NCBI RefSeq assembly: GCF_008831285.2
Contig: NC_045145.1
Span: 7,562,802 to 7,626,801 of the forward strand
DNA from: Nymphaea colorata
Lineage: Eukaryota > Streptophyta > Magnoliopsida > Nymphaeales > Nymphaeaceae
Reading direction: 5' to 3'
Length of the DNA: 64,000 nucleotides
Position numbers and translations under genes: made by a program. Shown here piece by piece: positions 35,940 to 48,970 of this stretch. The notes under the pieces were generated by a model. The model was not told the DNA's origin and ran no database searches. It saw only the letters and a program-made list of their open reading frames with translations. The stretch's first letter is position 1. The number at the start of each line of letters is the position of its first letter.

Positions 35940-36427
35940 GGGTTCCGTTTTTTGGGAAAAGAGAAAGGAGGAGAGAAGGAGAAGAAGAGAGGAGAGAAGG
36001 AGAAGAAGAAAGGAGAGAAGGAGAAGAGGAAGAGAAGGTTGCGAGCATTTGGCTAGAGCAAGATTCGATTCCAACGAGGAGGTAGAACGCATCTCCTCCC
36101 AATCCACGTTTTGGGCATTCAATCGGTGATATTTTTCCCTTGTTTTCTCATATAGCTTTGGTGAGACATTATTGTTGGAGGGTTGGTTTTGTGTAGCCCC
36201 TCGTGGGACAACTTATATCATTGATTATAGTGGATTGAGTTTTGGGTCGTAGTACCCCGTGGTTTTTACCCTCATTGTTTAGAGGGGTTTTCCACGTAAA
36301 AATCTTCTCGTGCATTTGTGATTGCTTGGTCGTTGATCCATTGCTTATTGCTTGATCGGTTTGGACTATAATTCGTTGTTGAATCTTTTTTTAGTAGATT
36401 CGTATTTATCTGCATTTTATCTCAACA
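35795..36427 (+). repeat. 3' LTR of the copia element
   Basis: 633 bp, TGTTGGGTCGG...CTCAACA. Relative to the 5' LTR it has a longer CT run (about 35911-35939) and lacks a TCTCGTGCTCTC-containing segment. Confidence 0.95.
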
Positions 36428-36432
36428 CTAGC
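36428..36432. repeat. Right target-site duplication CTAGC
   Basis: Perfect match to 31070-31074, followed directly by the family G sequence GACTGACCCTACCAGG that also follows CTAGC in copy B. Confidence 0.95.
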
Positions 36433-36562
36433 GACTGACCCTACCAGGTTTGAGAAGATAACTCAGGGAAGCAGCCATACGTCCAAGGAGGGCACCAGCG
36501 ACTTAGTGCACCTACAGTGCTTTTCCCTTACTTATGATAGCATATACCCCACGCATATAAGA

Positions 36563-37537
36563 AGAACTCTATCTTATTCCTCAAATTTTAAAAGTATGTT
36601 AATCTATAATATATGCATGTCATTTGACGAGTCTAATGTGGTTACAGTACCATTACTGGTGGAGGTGATGGTTGTAACTTAGTTGCTGCCTAGTCCCGGC
36701 ATACCTGAAAGGATGGGTGTAACAGTCCTTTAAGTTTAAGTTTCCGGTAAAAGTCAGGAATTTCCGGCGAAAGAAAGGATTATCCAATCGCCCGAGTGAA
36801 AATCAAAGTTTCCTTCCTTCTCTTTGCCTTCATGGTCTAGAGTTACGGCAGTACCAACTTCAACTTATATAAAACCCACCCCACTATAGTACAAAGTGCA
36901 TAGCTTGGTTTTTAAACTGAAAAGCGCCTTTAGAGCAGAAGTTTTGTTTTTGTTCTGATATTTGGACATATGAGAAGCGTTGCTTAGAAAAATGATTTTA
37001 CATACTATTTTTTACCTTTATTCTTATTTATGTCAGTGGATAGATGAAATGAAAAGGCTATTAACTCACGTTGTAGAAGGAAGCATCATTTTTTCTATTT
37101 CATTTCTTGTTAAGCGAAGTATACAGACACACAGAGATAAATATATAATTTTAGCAGTTACAAGTTTTCCACATGTGCCATTCAACTTATTTTGAGTTAT
37201 ATAAAAAAAAAAAATTTTGACCGAAAAGCATATGCTACTGCTTGATAATTTGTAGAAGGTAAAAAATGAACCACGTTGAAGCTAAATTTTTGTTTCGACA
37301 GTCTCCACATTTCTCCCTTCACAGAATTATTGGAACCGTCTTTATCAAACAGGTCAATCGTCAAAGTCTGCAGCTACATTCCAACGTGGCAACGCTTGAT
37401 GGGGAAGCTTCGCACAATGGGGGAAATGTCGATCGAGCACTTGAAATGTTCCTCAAAGTACGGCTAAGGTTGGTGGGGGCGGGCCCACATGAAGATGCCC
37501 CCGCTAAAGCTGAATGTTTTAGGTGCGCCGGTGGGCC
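36563..37537. other. Spacer upstream of CCoAOMT
   Basis: No gene is recognised. It begins where homology between the two family G copies stops and includes the promoter-like motif at 36853-36874. Confidence 0.5.
36853..36874 (+). promoter_or_regulatory. Orphan promoter-like motif (ACCAACT + TATATAAAA)
   Basis: ACCAACT (36853-36859) fits the MYB46/58-type AC element consensus ACC(A/T)A(A/C)(T/C), and TATATAAAA follows at 36866-36874. No coding exon follows directly. It may be an older or distal CCoAOMT promoter, or chance. Confidence 0.3.
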
Positions 37538-38587
37538 ATGTCACCGCGGTACCACGGTACCGGTACGGGTGTTAGTTATTAAAAAAAAAAAAAAGTATGA
37601 GTATAACGTTTTTGTCAATTTTGGTAGACAAAATCCCTTTTATAATTCTTTACATCCAATCTCATAAAGAAAATAAAGAAAACGTAGAATGTTTCTTTCA
37701 TAGTTCATATATATATAATCTCATGAAAATAAGGAATTCAGATACGAAACAATGAACATACCGAACTACAAAAACAGAATTTAACACCTAAACAAATGTG
37801 AGCTCAAGAAATGCTTATAGCTTTAACACAAAAGGGTTTTAACCCAAAATTAAATGATTTCATTCTATACACATCTGATAAAATTCCTAAAACACTATAA
37901 TAAGAAATCAATTAACCAACAAACAAGCTCGACACCTCCTTACTTAAGAGGACTGCAGTTCTTATTCTAGGAAATCAAAATTGTTGTAAAGACAATTACA
38001 CAGAGCTATGAGGCGTTCAAAATTGGGGAAAACACCTACATTGGATAGTTCTTCTCTCCTTGAGAGTTATGCAGTCGGTAGGGAAATCCAACCGAATCCT
38101 ATGAATCTTGGCCAAAAAATCAGAGATGAGGTGTATCGGTGGAAACGGAAAAGATTAAAACAAGACGTACCTGGAACTTGATCGCTGATGGTGGAGGGGA
38201 TAAACAGGCAGCGCATCTTCTCGTCGCCGGAAAACAGCCGCCGGTTGCTATCTTGTAAAATGCGATGGAAGAGGAACCCTAACAACGAAGGGAAAAACCG
38301 AACACCTCCGTCGCCCACTCACCGTCCGTCACCGTCGCAGTCAACTGGTCATCCGTCGCCGTCGCAGTCAACCGGTCGTCCGTCGCCTGTCACTGTCCGC
38401 CGCCGCTGCCCAATAAATCGCAACCTCCAAGCAGCCGCCGTTGGAACGCTGGAGAGGCGGAGAGGGAGAACGGAGAAGACGATGAGGTCGGCTGCGTCGG
38501 GTAACTGGAGTTCGTTTTTTTCATTATGATATGGTTTGGATCTGCGGTACCATCATACCGGTACCGGTATGTGAGCCGCGGTGACAT
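37538..38587. mobile_element. Candidate foldback/hAT-like insert upstream of CCoAOMT
   Basis: ATGTCACCGCGG (37538-37549), followed by GGTACCGGTACGGG, has an inverted partner CCGCGGTGACAT (38576-38587), preceded by ATACCGGTACCGGTATG. The pair bounds 1,050 bp. The inside includes a GC-rich, gene-like piece on the minus strand (about 38520-38070) with a GT donor-like junction, perhaps a captured first exon. No target duplication was seen, so the exact ends remain uncertain. Confidence 0.45.
38326..38400. repeat. 27-bp minisatellite, about 2.5 copies
   Basis: CCGTCRCCGTCGCAGTCAAC units start at 38326 and 38353, with a partial third unit at 38380. In one frame this encodes a 9-residue PSPSQSTGH/R repeat. 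Confidence 0.85.
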
Positions 38588-38618
38588 AGGGTGCAATGCT
38601 GCTTCACCAGCGGGTCGC

Positions 38619-38625
38619 GGTTGGT
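38619..38625 (-). promoter_or_regulatory. AC-II element of CCoAOMT
   Basis: GGTTGGT on the + strand is ACCAACC on the minus strand, the AC-II site bound by lignin-regulating MYB factors (MYB46/58/63 class). It is 86 bp upstream of the TATA-like box and outside the foldback insert. A similar ACCCACC occurs on the minus strand near 38670. Confidence 0.55.
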
Positions 38626-38710
38626 GGACGGCGTGGGAACGATGCATCTGGTGGCCGGGCCCCGTTCGGTGGGTGTAGCTCTCCTTTTCTCTCTCTAGAC
38701 TTCCACTTCC

Positions 38711-38717
38711 ATAAATA
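38711..38717 (+). promoter_or_regulatory. TATA-like box of CCoAOMT
   Basis: ATAAATA lies 104 bp before the start codon, leaving about 70 bp for a leader. This is a normal distance for a plant gene. Confidence 0.55.
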
Positions 38718-38820
38718 TGGAGCTCTCTACCAGCATAGAAGCAGGAGCCACTAGCCAGTGCGTACCAGGAGCCAGTGTGAAGAGAGAAGGGGGAAGAGGA
38801 AGAAGAAAAAGGAGGAGGAG

Positions 38821-40860
<2,040 letters not shown>

Positions 40861-41345
40861 GCGACAGGCGACCTCCAATTGAGACCCTTCTCTATCATGG
40901 ATGTATTATTATCGTATCCTTGTTCCCTTGCTCCCAGTATATGGTTTTTGCGGCAATGGCTGCAAGTAACTACTTTGAGTTGGTGGTGTATCTTATTCCA
41001 TAAGAATTCTTAAACTCAATGCAGGAAGATTCATATGAAAGCCAGGGTGATATATTTGAGTCTTTTGCCGCTTATATATTGTGGATCAATGGGTGGACTA
41101 AGTGGTTCTGTTCAAGTTCTTGATTCAATAACTGGTTTAACAACCAGATTGCCAAGATCATGAGCGGACACCTCTTGAGCCATATTTACCAGTGCCGTGC
41201 TGTAAAATCCGAAATTGAATGAAAGAAAATTGGCTGATACTTTACTAGTAATGCTGATACTCTTATTTGGCCATGAAAAAAATTAAATTCTTACTTTAAT
41301 TTCATCAATATATGGCCCTTGTGGGTCTGCATAGGTCCCATATCT
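40861..41345 (+). other. CCoAOMT 3' flank
   Basis: This is the likely 3'UTR and downstream spacer. A canonical AATAAA was not located close to the stop; AATAAC occurs about 270 bp after it. Family G copy B begins at 41346. Confidence 0.4.
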
Positions 41346-41587
41346 GCTGACCATTTGGTGAGACGCCAACCGGACAGGGGTCATCACATTAGAGCCGAAA
41401 GGAGAGCCCTTTTGTTCCTTCGACCGAACAACAACGATCCACGAAGGATAGAGTGATACCTCTCCGAATTGCTAAGGAGGAATGCCCTATACCATAGGAA
41501 ATAGAGAACCGAAATCTGCAACCTTCAAAATCTCCGTTGGTAGATTCCTTGCCAGCAGGGTACAAGTTGCGCAAAGAAATCCAGTAA

Positions 41588-42746
41588 TTGCAATCCGTTG
41601 GCAATCTTGGTCTGCAGCAGCCACGAAAGACTGCCATCAGCCCTTTTCCTATTGAAAGAAAAGCACCAACTCCTACTGAACACTCACAAAAGGGAATCAC
41701 GTCAGCAGCTATTGTATGGATGAAAAAGGCAGAGAGTGACAGCGAAGAGGAAGAGACGCCAAAGTCCAACCTAGACAAGGGCAACCCTAAACATGTTATA
41801 CCTGTTATTTTGGTGGAAATACAACCAGTCCCTCCTAAGGTTGTTCTTAATCCGCCAAAGCCCGGTTTGACGAGTCAAGAAAGGAAGAAGTACATTGAGA
41901 ACCGGCAGTGTTTCAGGTGTAAAAAGGAATGGAAACGTGGGAATAGATGTGCAAGAGCCTCCACCCTTGAGAAAACGAGTGAACATGGTGTTTCCCTCAA
42001 GATAACAACCCAGTCCTTGGAAGAGAAAGGTGCAGCTGTTGCAGCATCGGTCAGGGACTTGGGAAAGCGAACATTGTTGGCACTTGCGCAAGGCGCACCC
42101 ACCCGAGTGCAATCTGGTCAGAATGCCACCAGGATAACTCGAGCTATAAGGATTAGTCTCACAAATTGTCAAAGACTCTCAATAGCCTGTTTAAGGAGAA
42201 TTCGAAGCCGGGCGAAGGCTAATTCCCAAGAGGAACAGCTAGGGGAACCCGCAAATGGGGAGCCAGTCCCCTACACCAAGCTTATTTGGTCAAAATATAT
42301 TCAGGCCCTATCACTCCTACTGGGAGATGGTGCTGATTCACCTGCGCAAGTCAGAGCCTGACCACTTACAAACAGATTTTTATGGGCCTAAAATGAAAGC
42401 CATGACTGAAGAGGAAGAGGAGGATGAACAAGAGTCTGATATTCGCCTACAGGAAATTCTTGCTGGGAACAAAGAGGCTGCTCTTAGCGACTCTACAAGA
42501 ACAGCAAGGGCCAGTCAAAACCACCCGGGTGTGCAGTCTTTATTTGGGATATTGGCGCAGGAATTAGAACCAAAAGGAAGACACCCTGACATGCCAAATA
42601 ATGTTTTTGGATATAAGGAAGACCAAAAGGCTGAAGTTCAACCTGATGGTGGTGAGAAAGGCAGCGTGAGAGCAGATTGTGATCTAGCGACTGACCCTAC
42701 CAGGTTTGAGAAGAGAACTCAGGGAAGCAGCCATACGTACAAGTAG
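41588..42746 (+). pseudogene. Family G zinc-knuckle ORF, copy B
   Basis: This is the same protein as at 30020-30868, with the acidic SDSEEEE stretch, the knuckle and the Arg-rich region. The knuckle reads CFRCKKEWKRGNRC, so the metal-binding His is Asn. A 1-bp deletion near 42350 shifts the frame (copy A keeps GTCGAGAGCC where B has GTCAGAGCC). Reading continues in the next frame to 42746 as an acidic region followed by HPGVQSLFGILAQEL. CAA is retained where copy A has a stop. Confidence 0.6.
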
Positions 42747-43303
42747 GGCACCAGCGACTTAGTGCACCTACAGTGTTTTTCCCTTATGACAGCATATACC
42801 CCACGCATATACAGATGGACGGGTTCTATGGATCGTTGATGGGATGGCATGAATCAACCGATAGTGAGGAAGGCTGGCTACTATCTACCATGAGGGGATA
42901 CTTGCTTGTTAGTTGGGGACTCAACCCGCCGAATATAGGGACTGTCAATGCTGCACTTGAGTGTGCAGACCATGAGGAAATAAAACGAATATATGTAGGA
43001 AATCTGCCTATTCGGCAGAAGCCCTTTCAGGAGCACTCGTTATTTCCTCCGAGTTGAGATCATTTTTATAAGGGGCTGAAGGATAAAGTTCTGAGATGTC
43101 CAGACCCAAAAACTCTTGACTGGGCAAAGATGGCTATGATAGCAGTGGGAACCATTCAGCAGATTTGAAGGCAGCTTTCGCCAAGAGTGTCCAGCCATAA
43201 TGGATATCTCCGTCAACCATGAATTGGAAGGATTTCTTGGGATCCCGATGGGAATAAGCATCACAGGAGGGCCCTTGAGGAGCTTAAGGGCAAGCTCCAT
43301 TTT
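42747..43303 (+). other. Family G internal 3' region
   Basis: An open stretch at 42773-43057 includes STDSEEGWLLSTMRGYLLVS and ECADHEEIKRIYVGNLP, with no recognised domain. It is present only in copy B. Confidence 0.4.
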
Positions 43304-43317
43304 AAGGGGGGAGGGTC
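43304..43317 (+). other. Family G polypurine tract
   Basis: AAGGGGGGAGGGTC lies immediately before the LTR start TGATACGGGCC. This purine run fixes the left edge of the 3' LTR. Confidence 0.8.
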
Positions 43318-44490
43318 TGATACGGGCCTACCCCCGTGCAGCCATGGTGGCAGAGGACAGCCGGTATCCAAGCTGCCTTGGGCCAGGAGATTGGTAGATA
43401 CCCATCGTTCATGAGGGCCTTCCGCGTGTTAGGAGGTTGAAACACCACATGCCCAGTCTCGATGGCCTCTCCGCACGCAAGGGAGGCTATTCCCACAAGA
43501 GTTGTACACCAGCCATAAGGGTGACGGTTAAGTGAGGCTAGCAGCCCATGCGAGGAACCAAGGCAGATATCCAGTGAGGTTAACACGTTGAATCCTTCGA
43601 GAGCGCGCAGCGGTTTTGGGCAGACACAATCCTTCGAGAGCGCGCAGCGGTTTTGGGCAGACACAGCCAGGGCATCTCGATAGCAGGGCAGGCCATAGGC
43701 GACATCAGCCTCAACTCTGTCAAGGGAGGTTATCTAGCACTAAGCCGAGGTAAAGGGCGCCTTTCTCCTATTTCTAAAGGGCCATCTGCATGCAAGGGAG
43801 GTTACTCGAGGAAGTTTTGGTGAAGCCGTAGGGAGAGGCCACTGTCTGGGCATTTGCTGAACGGTGCCAAGTTTCACTCAGGGACGCTAACTCCAGCACA
43901 GCTAAGGATGCTAAGGGATGCACAGCCTTTGCACATGGCCACAGGAGGACCCGGTCTGGCTTTGGAGTGAGTCACGACACCTCTATGTAGTACGAGACAC
44001 GCTAGAGAGGGAAAGGCACGCTCACGTGAAGGGCTGGATGCAAGGCAAGCAGCAGGACACGGCTACTGGTGATGCGGGACATGCCAAGAGACCATGAATG
44101 CGAACGAGAGTCACGACGGGACACGACTTGCAAGCTCTGGGGGGGACATGTGCGGGACACGTTGGAGAACCGAGGTGCATGGCGAGGCATTGGGTACCGG
44201 ATACAGAGTCCGGATTGTGTTGGCAGGTTGGACCTGCGCGTCTGTATCCCCGATCCGAGTGGTAAAAGAATTAGGATTGGGTTATGGATTGTTTTAGGGG
44301 GATCTGGGATGGGACCCGAATCCATTTTCGTTGAGTCTGCCACTGAATCGGTTTTATTCATGGACTCGGGCAGGTTTTTGAGCGTCGACCCGGTTTGATA
44401 AGTGTATGGAACCCAGTGTCTCGTCATCTTCTTCCTCCCTACAAAATAAACGGGAGGGCAGCGTTTTGTCCCGTCGGCGGTATATGTCGA
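43318..44490 (+). repeat. 3' LTR of family G copy B (incomplete)
   Basis: It aligns with 19103-20340. It carries a private 37-bp duplication (43591-43664) and lacks about 60 bp near 44470 relative to copy A. Homology is lost soon after 44490. Confidence 0.7.
43591..43664. repeat. 37-bp tandem duplication in the copy B LTR
   Basis: AATCCTTCGAGAGCGCGCAG starts at 43591 and 43628. Copy A has a single unit. Confidence 0.9.
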
Positions 44491-46593
44491 GGGCCTCTCT
44501 TGCCTATGCTTTGGGAGTCTGTCAGAATCCATTGGTCCAGCAGGGTGTTCGTAACAGAAAGCCTCATCTGTAGCATCCTAAAAACTTTGAGACGTCATCA
44601 CTACATTCGGTGTGGCCAACCGTCTATCCTCACCGCGGTCGCTCCTCATGAGCCTACCCATGTTGCAACTAGTATCCTTGGGGCTTCCTCTGTTGGTCTT
44701 GCTGAAAGGGAGGGACCGGTCCAGGCGGCCTAGGTGGTGCATGCACCTGACCTGATATAGGGTGATTTTTGGGATGGTCTAGGGTTAGTGTGTAGGGTTT
44801 GGTACAGTTGAAGATAATAATTGAGGATTAGTGGAGGGGTTACCATGGAGAGGCTAAAGGTGTAGGTAGGGATGATGCATATGATGATATGCTCAAAGGG
44901 TCAAACTTTGGGTTGCCTACACTATTCGTCGAATTGAGCCTTGTGGGAGATGGTAGCCGAGGTGGAAGCTCAACCAATGCATGCGAGATCTGGTCCTGCC
45001 TTAGTTCAAGGCGAAACGAGAATACGGTTAATGATGGCATGGGTGGCCTTGTGATGATGTATCTGGATGTGGGCAAGTGTCTGGGAACGAGATCATGGGT
45101 ACTCCTGACTCTCTGAGTTCGGTCCACCCAATAGATGGGTTGAAGAAATTGATTGGGACTCATTTTCGGGCCGTGAAGCCCAAAAATTGACTCCAAGGGC
45201 TCCGAACCGGTCTGAGAGGCTGTATCGGGTAAAAAAAAAAATTGGCCCGGTTAACTGAAAATGTTTCCGAGTCCCCAACCTGCCCAACAGAGGGGCGGCA
45301 CACCGATGGCCACCGACTGGTCGCTGGAGGGCCGCGGTCACATGTTGGTGCTCTGCCCTGTTGCTCCAAACGGTGCCAGTCAGCTGTTATGGCAGCCTGG
45401 GTGGCGAGGATGGCCACCTCGTGCCCGACGCCCAAAACGACGGGCAGTGGGGTTTCGTGTGGCGGTTCCCGGTGTCAGGACACACCACCAGGGGCGCCGC
45501 CGGAGTTGGAAGAGATGACAGTGGTCGGAGAGCTTTCCGGTAGTAGAGGAGGTGGTAAGTGGTGCTACGGCATTTGGGTGGAGTCGAAGGTGATGTTGGA
45601 TACCTAGGTGTTTGCTGACGGGTGGTGGGCGGCCAGCGACATCGCCGGTGAGACTCTGGCCATCGGCATCTCCACCTAGGTTGTTCCACTTACCGTTTGA
45701 CATCAACTGGTGGTTCTTCCTTGTTCTTTAATGCATCGAATCAGCTATCAAGGTCATCCATCCTCTTGGCATGGCAGATTCATCCGATTTATGGTTTTTG
45801 GTTTCCGTGCACACCTGTTGTGCACAAGTTTTATCCATCGATTCTACGAGATCATCAAGTCTTTTCTTTAATTTTCTAGCTCTTTTTCTTTTGATTTTTC
45901 TATAATTTATTTGACACTTCAGTCATCACGAAGATCGGCAAAAAAACTTGAACTTTGATACAGTGATTAAAGTTCTTAACTCTAATCTCCACCGCAAAGC
46001 ACCATAAAGCAAGAATTGGTAGAGAAAATTCAGGAAAACAAAGGGAATTCAATAATAAAAGTTAATTATGGTTTTTTCAATGTCAATTAACCCTAATCAA
46101 AACAAAATATGCATTTTTAAGAGGCCTGGCCCTTAGATCCGAATTGGATTTCGAGTCCCCCAATAAAAAGGATTCAAACCCTAAAATAACTTCAATGACC
46201 AAATAAGTCTATCCAAAGTCTAAGCCGATCCTAATACAAGGTCCAATCCAACTCTGAATTATACTAGATCATTTTCAAGCATAAAGTACTTTGTCTTTTC
46301 AAAACCAGAATTTATGTTGGTCAATCCTTTTCTTCAATAGGTCATCCACTTGATATTCAGTCCAAACATAATGAGATTTAATTTGTTATAAGCATGTGGA
46401 TATGTAGTTGATTCGCTACTTTAAAATTTCTATCTCAGCGCATTTTTTTGTTTCAATATACTTTAGGCCATCATGACACTTATAGCGAATCTGATTTTTT
46501 GCAGTTAATTAGTTTACTTTCCATATGTATACTTTCTCATCAAAATTTAATACGATAAGCATAATTATAAATGTATTTTGTGCTTTCCTTATT
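44491..46593. other. Intergenic spacer with a GC-rich patch
   Basis: A GC-rich patch at 45240-45690 has open frames on both strands but no recognisable protein. Its composition resembles other transposon-derived islands in this window. The rest is AT-rich with nothing identified. Confidence 0.5.
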
Positions 46594-46910
46594 AGGCCCC
46601 AGGATTGGGTTGGCCGGGTCCGATAAGAGTTGGGCTTGGGCCAGCCTGAAACCTGAGTCTGGGCCTGGCCTATTGCTCGAAAACTGAGCTTAGGCCTGGC
46701 CCGGTTAAAATAATAAATGTTTTTAAAATATAAAATTAATATTTTTAATAGAAAATATATTTTTAATAATAAAATATATACTATTAAGAAAATAAAAATA
46801 ATATTAAATAACTTGCCAACTGTCTGGCTGACCCGGACCGGTTTTTTCGAGCTCAAACTCAAGCCCAATTGGGTCGGGTACTGGGTACCCGACCCCACGC
46901 CCACCCCTAC
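46594..46910 (+). mobile_element. Miniature transposon, family M1, copy 1
   Basis: GC-rich arms (AGGCCCCAGGATTGGG at the left, GGGTCGGGTACTGGG...CCCCACGCCC at the right) flank an AT-rich centre containing GGTTAAAATAA. Layout and sequence match 51390-51590. No transposase is present. Confidence 0.55.
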
Positions 46911-48307
46911 TCCTTATTTTGAAACCAAAGTTCTTCTTGTAGCTTGTAATTTGTTACATTATTTGTGGTAATCTTTGCACTATTCTCAAGCCCTAACGAT
47001 ATTACTAAGCACAAGAATAAAACCATAATAGTCTTTAAAGTACCTCTCGTACATTAAATTTTTTAAAAACATAATTCCTGCTACACAATAAAATTTGTCA
47101 ATATTCATGTCTTTGTATGTACTTTACCATGCACATTCATCCATAATTATACTTTACCATGTTTCTCTCCAACTCAGACTTCATTTATCACAATATGTTC
47201 CTACTTCTTGAACATTTGTATGAAGAACTTTTCTTCTCAGCTGATGATAATAAGGTCTTGCATCTGATACTGTTGGTAAATGAAATAATTTTGTCATATT
47301 AAATAGAATGCATGCATTAAAGAACTATTTAGGATGAGAAGTTAAAATGGTTCAAGAAATAGAGAAAACACTTTTAATTGAGGTAAAAATGCTTGATTGC
47401 TATTTGTGCATGCTTTGCTACCTGAGTTATCACACGATCTCTCTCTCTCATCCTCTTTCTTTCTCTCTCTCGCTCTCTGTCTCCCTCTATTGTTACTCCC
47501 ACATGTAATGCCTCTTTCTGTACACCCAAAAAAAAACATGCTTTGACTTGATGATAATATCAACAGGATCAAAAGTGGGGAACTCATCCTCGCCTTCTAC
47601 TTCCCCAGGAGCCCACTTCAACCTTCTCTATCGTTTTTCTTTTCTTTTCCCTTCTTCATATATTGCCATTGCAGAACTCCTACCAGGACACTACAGTTGC
47701 ATAAGGCTACATTTTCATGCTTCAAATCAAATGGTGCTTTAGCCAAAGAATTCTTATGGCAACCTATTTCTTATAAAACTTACGAACTCATTCCATTAAC
47801 CGAATATCATTTTTTCATTAATTTGAGAGCATGATTAGTATGTGAGGCCACCTGAGAGTATATTTTTAAAGTATCAGTAAAACTTTATGATAAAAGTATA
47901 TCATATATCTTGCATTGTAGAAATATAGTCACAAAAAAGTTAAAAGAGGAAACTCATTCTTCAACTACAAATAGATCCCTCATGGGCAAATCTAACCTTA
48001 AATATCGTGATCTACCAGACAATACAAGATAATACCCACAACATTGATATCGACGACCACCTACCTATACATGCATTCCACAGAATCTTCAGTCCTATGG
48101 TGAGATTAAATTGAAAATTTACATTTTAATATAAATCTACCAATTCAACCCGACTTCTTCAGCATTTCACTTAACAGGAAGAAGGTTTAGTACTCGCTTT
48201 TTGTTTTTTGTTTACGCAGATTGCAGAGAGCAAAATTGTATTGGTCGAAGGGACTTGAACATCAATGATGCAAGCATATGACCAAGGTGACTAGAGAGAG
48301 AATCAAA
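46911..48307. other. Intergenic spacer
   Basis: AT-rich, with no recognisable gene, RNA or element. Confidence 0.5.
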
Positions 48308-48640
48308 TAGGGATGTCAATATATTTGAGTTGGATCGGATGTTCGATTGATGCTGATACAAAAAGATCAGATGTGAAAAACAATTTAATATCTAATTAAG
48401 AAATTAGATCTGACTTGGATTAAGAAATAACATATGATCAGACTTGGATTCAGATCTAGATATATAGAAATTAACATCTGATCAGATTAGGATTTCAGCT
48501 GGATTCGGATTTAGATGTTAATTCAATTGTTGGATTTGGATTCTCGAATCAGAATTTGGATTCAAATATGACTTTTTTCATTTGTAATTCTGAATTTAAA
48601 TCCAAATATGTGAATATCCGAATATGCTGATTTGGTTAAG
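48308..48640 (-). mobile_element. Miniature transposon, family M2, partial copy
   Basis: It starts TAGGGATGTCAATATATT and shares TTTAATATCTAATTAAGAAAT and repeated GAT-CAGATT/GGATTC motifs with the reverse complement of 50368-50778. The far end lacks the GACATCCCTA terminus, so it is truncated or diverged. Confidence 0.55.
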
Positions 48641-48951
48641 AGTACATCTCATGCGAATTTCTTCCATAGCAAGGGTGGAGCCAGAAAATTCTTGCTATAG
48701 GGCACTATGTATAAAATTTTAAACTTTTAAGTGCACCAATTTTAAATCAGGAAAATTGCTCAGAAATATCAATATAAAAATAAGAAGTTTGTTTTTTGCG
48801 TCAATGTATGAAGGTTTTTACATTCTACACTATAAAATTCCAACAATTTTTTGGTCTACGCCAGTGAACAAATCACCAGCATATTTCTCTATACCGGTAA
48901 GTGTCTGCTGGTTTAGACACTTTCTGTTGTGGTAATTATTGGTTAAATTGA

Positions 48952-48970
48952 ACACACACACACACACACA
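48952..48970. repeat. (AC)n microsatellite
   Basis: An AC run of about 19 bp, followed soon by a GTGTGTGT run that can pair with it. Confidence 0.9.

Larger units (their letters stand above)
31075..36427 (+). mobile_element. Full-length Ty1-copia retrotransposon (inactive)
   Basis: LTRs at 31075-31713 and 35795-36427 bound an initiator tRNA-Met primer site, one long gag-pol frame and a polypurine tract. The 5-bp target duplication CTAGC is present at 31070-31074 and 36428-36432. Domain order is gag, protease, integrase, reverse transcriptase, RNase H, which defines Ty1-copia. By eye the LTRs differ by about a dozen substitutions in about 600 aligned bases plus repeat-length indels, so the insertion is fairly recent. 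It sits inside family G copy A. Confidence 0.97.
19103..36562 (+). mobile_element. Family G LTR retrotransposon, copy A (interrupted by three insertions)
   Basis: The element is a 5' LTR (19103 to about 20912), a primer-binding site (20914-20927) and an internal region split into four pieces: 20928-23916, 24838-25720, 29581-31074 and 36433-36562. The 29744-31074 and 36433-36562 pieces match copy B (41346-42800) collinearly. The 3' end with its LTR is missing after 36562. No reverse transcriptase, integrase or protease of its own was found, so it looks non-autonomous. The zinc knuckle has Ty3/gypsy spacing. GC content is visibly higher than in the flanking spacer at 19.1-23.4 kb. Confidence 0.75.
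41346..44490 (+). mobile_element. Family G LTR retrotransposon, copy B (5'-truncated)
   Basis: Homology to copy A starts abruptly at GCTGACCATTTGGTGAG, 485 bp after the CCoAOMT stop. It contains the zinc-knuckle ORF (broken), an extra internal stretch to 43303 that copy A has lost, a polypurine tract and a 3' LTR. The copy keeps the uninterrupted CTAGC site where the copia element inserted in copy A. Divergence from copy A is roughly 5-10% by eye. Confidence 0.75.

Noticed and set aside
45240-45706. Overlapping ORFs on both strands in a GC-rich patch
   Set aside because: Several frames are open at once because of base composition; none shows a domain or a start context, so no gene was called.
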